Shown here: piece after piece, positions 54,700 to 64,000 of the stretch | Layout of the letters: each line of letters starts with the position of its first letter | How positions within the stretch are numbered: the first letter of the stretch is position 1 | From: Bryopsis sp. KO-2023 | Lineage: Eukaryota; Chlorophyta; Ulvophyceae; Bryopsidales; Bryopsidaceae | Direction: 5' to 3' | Length of the DNA stretch: 64,000 nt | NCBI GenBank assembly: GCA_030272585.1 | Contig: BSYQ01000006.1 | Span: forward strand, 5,729,001 to 5,793,000 | Notes under the pieces: model-generated | What the model saw: only the letters and a program-made list of their open reading frames with translations | Databases searched by the model: none | Told to the model about the DNA's origin: nothing | Made by a program: the position numbers and the translations under genes

Positions 54700-55366
54700 C
54701 TCCCAGCCCTGAACGACAGTTTCTACATCAAGAAAGTCGTCGCGAAAGATGCCCCAGCAGTTCAGGGAGCGAGTTCAATCTGTGTAGTTCGTTTTTTCCT
54801 GCAAGTTTCTGGCAATATCTGCAAGGAAATACTGCGAAACGCGAGCCGAGAGAGAAATCGCCCATCCAGAGTAAAGGAACACACACGATCTACTTATGTT
54901 CACCCCGGTTTGAAGTAAAAGGACAGGGTGGGGCACGGGGAAACGAGCGCTTTCATTGTCGTCAAACGAAGGCTACTAGTCGTCACCTGGGGCTGAAGGC
55001 CTATTTGCTCGTTTTAGCGTTCCGAACGATCCCTCGCTCTCTTCGGCGTTGTGCCCCATGGTTCTTTTCACTTCAGTTTATCCAAACTCGCTTTTTGTTC
55101 TCCCTGGATAGCCAGCCAGTTTTTCGTTGGCTGTGTTGATTCTTGTTCGCAACACGAAAGCAAAATGCGATGAAAAAACACGAAATCGCTTTGGCATCGA
55201 CATAAACACGTGATGATCACGTGCTGGAAGTGATTGAAAAATTCGCTGAGTTGTGAAATCGTCAGTCGTGCTGTTTGCTGCAAAACTAACCAGCTGCTCA
55301 AAGGAGGCCTTTTTGACGCTTTTCTTCTTCGTGGGTTTCTCGAAAGCAAGATCCCGTTGAAGCAAC
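54700..55366. other. intergenic between the regulator (-) and AP-4 beta (+)
   Basis: Holds the promoter of AP-4 beta and probably that of the divergent regulator. Small frames are not supported. Confidence 0.45.
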
Positions 55367-58300
55367 ATGGTGGCTCGACCTCGCGGCGAACTGGCGGAAC
55401 TGGAGAACGTGCTAGGGACGCTTCAGAAATCTGATCGAAACAAACCCGATGTCCGAGCCAGCAAGCGTCAAGTTTTTCAAAAGATGATCGGTTACATGAC
55501 AGTGGGGATGGATATGTCGACCCTCATGCCGAAAGTGATATCGGCGGCGAACTTGAGCCCGGACGACTTGCTCCTGAAGAAAATGATGTATTTGTATCTT
55601 TGCACTTACGCCAAGCAGAACCCCGACCTGGCGCTGATGGCGATCAGCCAGCTCCAAAAAGATTGCAAGGATACGGATCCGAGTGTGCGTGGATTGGCGT
55701 TGAGGAGCTTGTGTTCGCTCAGAGTTACCAATCTTTTGGAGTACGTGGTGAGACTTCAGCAAAGAGAAGCTATAAATAGAAACTTCTGCAAAAGGGAAAA
55801 AAAAGTCGAAGGGAAACATCAGCAGAGATAAGGATTTTGATGTCATTCCGTCTCTGTCATTTTTTTTTTCAAATTATTTCCTGTGTGGTTGGAATTAAAT
55901 CACAGCTGAGGAAATTCCAGTGGATCCATTTCCACCCAATGAAAAGAAGCAAAATTCTAAATCAAGATGAAAGATAGGATTGGCTCTTTCCCTTACATGT
56001 TGTCTGTTTGGACGAAATTTTTGGTCGAAGAATAACAGCGATGGTCATCTGACCTCTCGAGATTCTTTTTTTCTTTTTTTTCAACGCGGTCACCAGAGAA
56101 TTATCAGCTGAGGTGGTTTGCTGAAATCGTTCGCTGAGCAAGTATTTCTGTTTGAAAAAGGTCGACCCCATTGTGTCAGGATTGCAAGACAGACACCCCT
56201 ATGTTGTCAAAACTGCTGTGATGGGTGTCCTCAAAGTTCACCATTTGGATGACTCAGTGGCGGAGATGAGAGGTGATTTCTTAAAAAAAAAGAAGAAACA
56301 CAATTAACGAATTAAATTAAAATGAAAGATTTTGATAAGATCAAATTTTCTCTGTGTGACTGTTAAGAATGTTATTAATTTTTGGATCTGATCGATGAAA
56401 ATGAAGAAATCGGGCAGCAATCAACCAATGATCTTTCTTTAAATTTCATTTTGAATAGAAAATCTGGGTACACATTTTACATATTTATTTTTTGATGGAA
56501 GAAATCCGGATCTCGGTGGACCATCATTTTCATTGTTTTAAACAGTCGATTTCCCAGTCCGTTGTTTTCTATTATTCAATGACACAAGGACTTCGATTTT
56601 TTTGCTGATTGTTCGTCCATTTTTGCTTGCAAAGGTCTGGTGGATCAGCTTCGAGTTCTTTTGCTGGACGCGGAAGACCCTGGAGTTTTGGGAAATTGTG
56701 TCTCCGTGCTTGCAGCAGTGAGTGTCTTTTTTTTTTTTTTGGAATTTAAGGGGGTTCAAATCCTGGTTTAATGGGTTTTCCCCCATGAGAATCAGACGCA
56801 ACTGAGGAATTTTTGCATCATCAAAATTGTTTTGATTTCTGTGTTCGTGGTCGAGGGGCTTCCACAGAAATATGGACATTGAATAATTCATTGCATACTT
56901 TGATAAAGTTTTTCGACAGGGGAATTGCTTATTGCCTTCTCTATTTTTGCACGCAGATCGAAGCTCCGTCAAAGCTGTCGACAAAACCTATTGTATACAA
57001 ACTCCTCAACAAAGTCAAGGTTCGATATTTCAGACTGAATTTTTTCTTTTTTTAAATTTAAAACCCAATACTGGTTAATTTCACAAGAAAGAGGGAATCA
57101 AACAGATCGATTTTCCAGGTTTGAAGATTCCAATCACTTGTTTTGACATAACCTATTGTGAAAATTCTCAAATTCTTGAAGCATGGTCAATCAATAGATT
57201 GGTTTTTGACTTTTTTTGCCCCCCTTTCCCCTGTATTCAGGAATCGTCGGAATGGCTGCAATGCCAGGCCTTGGAGGTGGTTTCTCACTACCGTCCCCAA
57301 GGGGAAAACGAAGTGTTTGATATCATGAACGTTTTGGAGGACCGATTGACCTCCACAAATTCGGCGCTCGTTTTGGCCGTCATTAAAGTTTTTCTTTTTC
57401 TCACCATCAACATGCCTGCCACCCATCAGCAGGTAACAGCGATTTTTATGAAGGGAATAATGACTCCATATCACGTATTTGCACATTTGGATAGACTACA
57501 CGGGGCTTTCAGCCAACATTTGAAAAAATAAATCAAAAAAAGTGATGGGAAGAATTCTAGTTCCTACTGGTGTTGATATTCATTATGTGACACTCCGGTG
57601 AAAGTTAGTTTTTTCCTTCTATTGTGATTCTTTCATTTCTCGAGGGATGTGGTGCGCTTTTTGTGCCATGTCAGTCCATGAGATTTGTAAACCCATGAAT
57701 CATACCTGTGCGTCTATGCAATTTTCTTTATTTTTTTTCTCTTGTCTTTTTGCTGGTGGCTGGGGGAAAAAATAGGTTTTGGAGCGAATTCGAGAGCCCC
57801 TGAGAATGATCATTTCTCGAGACAATGCTGGTGTGACCTACACCGTTTTGCTGCACATTCTGTTCATTGCACAGAGAGCCCCAGTTATGTTTTCTGAGGT
57901 GAGTCAGCGTGGTGCAAATTCGTATCATTCGTTGACTATCCATATTTGAAACTGATTGAGCCAGGGGATATTGATTGGTTTAGCTGATCGTCTAGTTTCC
58001 ATGGATGTTTTGCAACTGTAAAAAGTTGCATAAGTTTATTGAATGAAAAGTCGAATGTCGACTTTTTTCTTTTAGTTCGTTTCGTTCGTTCGTTATCTTT
58101 TTTCTTCTACTTGAAAAGGGCATTATCTTTTATTTTTTTTTTTATTCCTTTTTTTTGGAGGGGGGGGAGTTGGAGGAAATTGAATTTTTTAGTCGATTGA
58201 GGTGTGTTTTTTTTCTCTGCTGCTATCCAGGATTATGCAACTTTCTACTGTAGGACGGACGACCCCATGTACGTCAAGAGAGTGAAAATGGATATCTTGA

Positions 58301-60438
58301 CTGTTATTGCGGATAACAGCAATGCTTACGAAATCGTTTCGGAGCTGACCGAGTACGTCCGTGACATAAACCCAGCAATGGCGAAAGAAGCAGTCGCAGC
58401 TGTTGGAAGGGTCGCTTTGGTGGTGAGAAATCAAAAAAACGAAAAAAAAAAAAGTTCACCTGGACCAACCCATACCGAAAACAGAAAGCTCCGAGCGAAA
58501 CCTGGAAACCTTTTTTCTGGCGTCCAAACTAGGCTGTTGTAACATTCTTGAATTGGAGGGATGAATGTTTTTGTTCATGCTTTGATATCGATGGTATGGT
58601 GAAAAATCTTGGGGGGGGGGGGGAAATAAAGAAACGGTGATATGTGTGTGGTTTTGTTCATAGTATAGGTGCCTGATGTGAGTGGCATTGTGGAGCGGCT
58701 TATCAATTTCTTGGAATCTGCGGATCCTGACATTGTGGCCGAAACGCTGGTCCAAATGAAAGATCTGTTGAGGCGATACCCAGACATGTCCGAGGTTTGC
58801 CTTCCCAGCTTGAACGATATCGTTCCATCCACCTTGGGCCACACTCCAGCAAAGGCAGCCTTCATCTGGATATTGGGTCAACACGGGGAAAGAATAGAGG
58901 TAGGGTTTTGCCCCTAAAAACTCGAAACAGCATCGAAAGACTGGTTTGGAGTTTTCGACCCGACCGTAGAGAACTTAATCATAAAGAAAATTAGTCAATT
59001 ATTTATTTTAATTGAGAAAGTAGGTTTGCTTACGTCCAATCTGCGGCGATCGATACACGTAAGTGAGAAATTGATCGTTTGCTTCATGTGGGGGTGCAGG
59101 ATGCCCCTTACATTCTGGAATCCATCGTGGAGGAATATGCTACGGAGGACCCCTCCGTTCGTCTGGCATTGATCACAGCCGCCACCAAGCTGTTCTTCAA
59201 GCGAGCCCCTGAATGCCAGAAATTGGTGGGCTCCGTTTTATCCTATGGAGTTAATGACGAAAACCAGGATGTACATGACAAAGCCCTCCTGTATTACCGC
59301 CTCCTGCGGCACAACGTTCACGAAGCCGAGAAAATCATTGCCCCCGCCTTGCCCACCGTCTCAGATTTCGCAGAAGAGATGACCTCCGAAATGAAAGACC
59401 GGATTTTCGACGAATTCAACTCTTTGTCGATCGTGTACCAAGCTCCAGCCAGCACTTTCGTCGATAAAGAATCGGGGGTGTTTCAAGAAGAGGTCGAAAT
59501 GCCAGCGACGGCTGCAACTCCACCAGCAGACAGTGAGAGCACCTTGTTGGCTGAAAAAGGCCCATCCACCGAAGCCGATCTGTTGGACATGGGGATGTCG
59601 AATTCATCGGCTGCGGCCGATAATGCAGCCTCCACCACCGCAGGAGGTGGATTGCTCGATCTGGACGACCTGTTGGGTGGGGCTTCGGCAGCCCCAGCTC
59701 CTTTGGTAGGGATTTTGACTGCTGACCTTTTTCTCTTGATGGCTGTATGTATGTCTGGAGGTCCAAGCAGGAGAAGAGGAATTTTCACGATCGCTTCTGG
59801 CTTGATTCAATGCAAAGAATCGATGACTAATATTCCCATCGTTGGACCTCCAGGCTCCAAGAATCAATCTGAGGCCGGAGGTCACGATCACTGCACCCGT
59901 GTTTCAAGGATTTTGGAGGGACCTTTCTGAGTCCACGCAGTTCACGCAAGCATTGCGACCTTTGGCGATGGCTGCTCTCCCTCAAAACAATCATCAATCG
60001 TTCTGCCAACATATGAAATCAGGCCACATCCAGACAATGGCATCTGGTGGAGGGGGTGCCCTGTACAAGTGAGTATGCCCATTTCGAAATCGAAATGCAG
60101 TGGTGAAGAAAAATCGTGTTTGGACTTGATTGATGAATCCCGGATATCGATTCGTCTTTGGTTTATGGTGTTGAGAAAATGGAGGTTTGATCACCCCTCC
60201 AGCCGAGGTATCGTTCTTTGTTAGTTTGGGGGCATATCAATTCGAGGAGCCTTTTGTTCACAGGTACTACTTTTATGCCCAACCGATGGGGTCGCCCAGC
60301 GTTTGGTTTCTGGTGGAAATGATTGCCAACACTGCTTCACGAGAAGCTCGCATCACGATCAAAAGCCAAGATGCACAAACCGCCGCCGGGCAATTCGCCG
60401 ACTATTTCAAGTCCCACCTCAACCAATTCATGCCCTGA
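55367..60438 (+). CDS. AP-4 adaptor complex subunit beta
   Basis: Eleven exons keep frame: 55367-55747, 56161-56272, 56635-56717, 56957-57019, 57241-57432, 57776-57898, 58231-58422, 58669-58899, 59100-59705, 59854-60068, 60264-60438, giving 790 residues (human 739, Arabidopsis about 841). The adaptin trunk shows KRQVFQKMIGYMTVGMDMS, KMMYLYLCTYAKQNPDLALM, DPSVRGLALRSLCSLRV, DIMNVLEDRL, AKAAFIWILGQHGE, DAPYILESIVEEY and DRIFDEFNSLSIVYQ. A short hinge (ADLLDMGM, LLDLDDLLGG) leads to the small beta4-type appendage without the sandwich subdomain of AP-1/2 beta. AP-4 sorts cargo at the trans-Golgi without clathrin. The short appendage and plant-like trunk favour AP-4 over AP-1/2. Several introns have T-run/G-run tracts. 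Confidence 0.95.
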
Positions 60439-61243
60439 GTAGAGCTCCGTGAGGCAGTCTATGATGTTTCTGGATGATTGTGAATTTCTTTTCTCCGGCT
60501 GGGATGTTTGAATCGTTATTCGTTTTGAAATTGGGGTTGAATTTTTGGAGGAGGGGATGTGTTTGTCAAGCATTGTAAGTCGAATTGTTGCACACATTTG
60601 GAGGTTGTCCGTAAGTTAATAACCCTCCTAGCCGACTGAGAACGATGTCTTGCTTGAACAAATGAAAAATCTATACAGCCCAGCAAATTGAACCCAAAAT
60701 TTTCCCCACCCTTCAATTTTCACACATCCATTTTTTTTTTTTTGCTCCACCCCAAAAAGAAAAAGAAAAGAACAAAACTAATGAAATGAAATGGGGAGCC
60801 AATCCAAGGCATATTTAAAAAAAACTTGATCATGTTTTGAACGAATTGTATGGACCCACCCCCTCGATTTCAAACAAAACTGTTCCCTTATAGCTAAAAA
60901 ACTGCCAGGTTGAATTAGAATTTCTACTCTATTTCTGTTGGTTTCTTGAGGTCCTAATATAAAAATACAACTGTTTCACGTTGCTTCTTTTCTTCCTTGA
61001 AACTGGGCATCCACGACTGTATGTCTGTACTTCGATCGATGCGCCCTAACCAATCTCAGTCCACAGTGATGACCTCGGCAAAGCCTTCTTATTCTGACCT
61101 ACGGATACAAACCACAAAAGCGATACGTCCATCAAATCTGAGAATTTAAAACTGGTGCAACACAATTCACACAGCACTTATGGAAAAACCTATTCTGTCA
61201 ATATTCATATTTTTTTTCCACCGAAAACCAACACAGCATACAA
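60439..61243. other. convergent intergenic gap
   Basis: 3' flanks of AP-4 beta (+) and the large unrecognised gene (-), AT-rich with A and T runs. No further feature is seen. Confidence 0.5.
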
Positions 61244-64000
61244 CTAGCGACACTCACTCTTGTGCAGCTCTCGTTCCACAACTGGTGCCGACGCTTTTCC
61301 TTTTTGATGTGCTTCTGAAGGCCGCATTCTGGGGTTGTCCACATTGTTCATACTAGTGGATCTAGCCATCGCACCCATTGTTGGATGTTGCATCATGTGC
61401 TGATCTTGCCTGGCTTGCTGCTGTTGGGCCAACATAGTTGCACGGCTTATCACCTCCTTTAAGGATCCGGTCCGCTGAGTACCCCCCGACCTATCGAAGG
61501 GAAAACAGAAAAAAAAAGGAGCAGAAATTAGTTTCATAGGTTTGTCAGGATTTAGTCAGACATATATATTCCAGTGATTGGTGCTCAATGCAAAAGTACC
61601 TGATGGGGTTGTTGCGGTGAACATGACTGTTGCTAGGAGCAGCTTGCACTTGATGGGTGCTCGACTCCATCTGGTTGCCTCGACATTGGATGCTGGGCCT
61701 GGGTGCTGGCTGTCTGACTTGAGAAGGGGGGTTTTGGTATAGACTTGGAGGAGGACCTGGTGCTCTCCTAGGCTTTGCTGAAGTGTGAGCTGTTGTGTAT
61801 GGCGTTGATTGATACTGATTCAACCTTGGCCTCACGTTTCGAGTATGACATGCAGGTGGATATGGTGGACCGTCGATGACACCGTGGTCTTCCAGGGATC
61901 TCTGCAGATTTCCCAAGTGAACGTCATTTCTTAGCTGAATTGAAGGGACATGACCAAACTTGTGTACTGGCTTACTGAACGAGAAAACTAAGTTAGATTC
62001 GTTCCCAATGGGGTTTGGTGTTGCTGGTGATTGCAACTTCAGGAAAGGTAGTTTCACGGTTGAATGAACTTGCTGTAAGTATTATGAGGCCACCAGGTGG
62101 TGTTGTTAATGTTTCTTTTCCTCAAGACTTTTTTAGCACCATCTTTCACTGTTCAAAAGGTATTACCTGCGTGTCCCGGCCATCAGGATTCCCTTCCACC
62201 CTAGCAGGGGGATCGTACGGTGTACCTCCCCCATGGAAGCTTCCGGAAGATGTTCCCTGCCTGTCTGTCGGGGAGGCACTTGGGTCCCTTCCTTTCACAA
62301 TGGTTTCTCGAATCACTTTCCCATTGGCCCCCTCAATCACAATCCTTGCACCCTTCGGGAGAGTCTTGGCGGTGCTCTGTGAAGTGAACGAAGCTGGGAG
62401 AATCATTCTGTGGTACTTAGCCCCCACCCCGAGAGGTGGAGGACCAGAAACACTGCCATCTGGATTGAGCTTATATCCTAAAATCCCCGCCACCGAGAAC
62501 ATATCGTCACCCTCCTCAGGTGGCAATTCTTCTGGACACAATTCTGGCATGTTCTCCTCTATCCTCTTTTTCTGTGCCCTGGTCCGTGGTTTCTTTTCAG
62601 CCATCTGCTCTATCAGCCTCTGGGGCTTCTTTATTTCCCTGCGGGATCGAGACATCGTTTTTGGTGATACGATGCCCTCATCTTCATGCCCATGTCTGAC
62701 GTGCTCTCTCCTCCTCCCCCCCCCTTGCACATCATACAGGTAGCGCTCATCCAGTACTTCTTCATCGCAGGGATGGTACTTGCTCTGTTGAAACGGGTAT
62801 CCTCCCCTCAGACTGTGCCTATGTCTATACTGGGACTCATCCCAGTTGTTCCCACAGAGGGAGCCACCCGACATGTTGCACCCATTCACAGCCCCAACAC
62901 GATTGGCTCTGGTTCGTCTAGCGTGCGGGCTGGTAACTTCATCGCTGCCTCCATCTGGCATTTGATCCATGCTCATGGTGTCCTCACTGATGTGCTCCTC
63001 CATATTGCAGTCTAGCCCCCTCTTCAGCTCATATTGAGAGAATCTCAGTGGCCGTTTTGATAACTCTGAAGCGTTCAACCGTCTTCCATCTTGGTTTTGC
63101 CAATACCTCATGTCTTTCAGCCCACACCTGTCTCCATGGGAATACCTAGGTACACTTCCGGGATGTGGATCATCCCCGACTGGTGTCAATCTGGTGGGAG
63201 GCCGAACCTTTCTTCGCACCTTCGAGCTCGTTTTCCTCCCTTGGCAGCCCGGTGGGATTCGAACCGTTTCCACTTTTGCATCTCTGAGCTGCTGCCTCCG
63301 GATTGCCGTTTGATACAGCATCTCTTCAATACATTTCCGAGGATTCAACGTGGACCATGGGTCAAAAGGCTTCCCATGATTGTTCCTTGTGTACCTTCGG
63401 ATTATTTCCCCCACGGTGTTCACAATCTTGAACTTTCCTTTTTCAGCAAACATATCCATGAGGAGACTGCTGGGCCGACTGGCTTGTATGTTGCATGCAT
63501 GTCGTAAGGTTTCAGGGAACAGCGTCCAAGGCTCTTGGCTGGATGAATCCCTCACCCCCATGGGAACCATCAGTATGTTGGATTTATTGCCCACAGCTCC
63601 TCTGTGGTCTGTTTCTTGGAGGGATGGCTGTGGTGGAGGGAGCGGTGGTGGCATTGAGGCCATGCTGTTGGGGGCACCCAATACAATCGAGCAGAGGTTT
63701 CCCAACATGGCACCACTAGAAGTTGGTTCAGACTCCCCATCAATCACCATTGGATTGCAGGATGAGCCATGCTCCATGTGAGCAGGGTTTTCAATAAGGT
63801 TTTTGCCCGTACTTCTGTTTGGTCGAGCCTCAACCGATGTATGGCTTGTTCCAGTGATCTGGAGAGTTGAGCAGCCGACCATGCCTACCCTGTTTTCCCC
63901 AGTCGCTATCTGGTTTATGGCACCACAGCCATTTGCTGATGGAACGTTCCTCTCTCTTGGAGTCGATGTTAAAGGTCCCACTGGTTCGACATTCAGAGTT
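61244..64000 (-). CDS. large unrecognised, probably nuclear protein (5' end outside window)
   Basis: Three exons keep frame: 62167 to beyond 64000, 61600-62072, 61244-61490 (over 850 residues). It has a Pro/Ser-rich N-terminal part (MPPPLPPPQPS), a conserved-looking helical block (MDMFAEKGKFKIVNTVGEII, HGKPFDPWSTLNPRKCIEEML, YQTAIRRQQLRDAKVETVRIP), then basic segments (RKTSSKVRRKVRPPTR; SRSRREIKKPQRLIEQMAEK), an acidic patch (PELCPEELPPEEGDD), and a Gln-rich coiled end (RATMLAQQQQARQDQHMMQ). Basic clusters and disorder suggest a chromatin- or RNA-associated nuclear protein. I recognise no domain. The frame is open to the window edge. Confidence 0.7.

Noticed and set aside
62015-62743. 242-residue plus-strand frame
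   Set aside because: Antisense to the large minus-strand gene, whose three exons splice in frame.

Overview
The window is nuclear DNA of a photosynthetic eukaryote of the green lineage. Genes carry GT-AG introns that are T-rich and about 70-500 bp long. A photosystem I antenna protein (LHCA3 type) starts with a simple plastid transit peptide and no signal peptide, which points to a primary plastid. The AP-4 beta adaptin, HEMK2 methyltransferase and plastid histidinol dehydrogenase are also plant-like. An early-branching streptophyte or other green alga fits best; I cannot name the species.

Layout. 1-1464: 3' end of a VPS13/Vps62-type gene. 2845-3357: small membrane protein (-). 4800-6233: mTERF-family organelle protein (+). 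7078-9422: SET/NAP1 histone chaperone (+). 10611-18668: a complete Ty3/gypsy LTR retrotransposon (-) with identical LTRs, split by a 1,128-bp non-autonomous DNA transposon that has an 8-bp target duplication and tRNA-like fold-back arms. 19888-23915: a five-exon secreted protein with about 45 copies of a 19-residue collagen-like repeat and a cysteine-rich C-terminal domain (+). 24100-29400: gene-poor DNA with tandem repeats and two hAT-like MITEs. 29400-31101: LHCA3 (-). 31538-32671: HEMK2 (+). 33332-35889: FCF1 (+). 36327-39609: GH1 beta-glucosidase (-), divergent from a plastid-targeted protein of unknown function (39832-41908, +). 42468-44403: unrecognised multi-exon gene (-). 45072-45737: U1A/U2B'' (+). 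47494-48487: GATA zinc-finger protein (+). 50324-53008: histidinol dehydrogenase (-). 53525-54247: TFIIS-N-like regulator (-). 55367-60438: AP-4 beta (+). 61244-64000: 3' part of a large unrecognised, probably nuclear, gene (-).

The genes are unrelated housekeeping, plastid and regulatory genes with no shared pathway. Several pairs are divergent over short gaps (GH1/plastid protein, 222 bp; LHCA3/HEMK2, 436 bp). The accessory interest lies in the nested transposons and the collagen-like gene. Exon structures below were built by hand: most chains keep frame through every junction, and I say where they do not close. Family names come from motif recognition without a database search.
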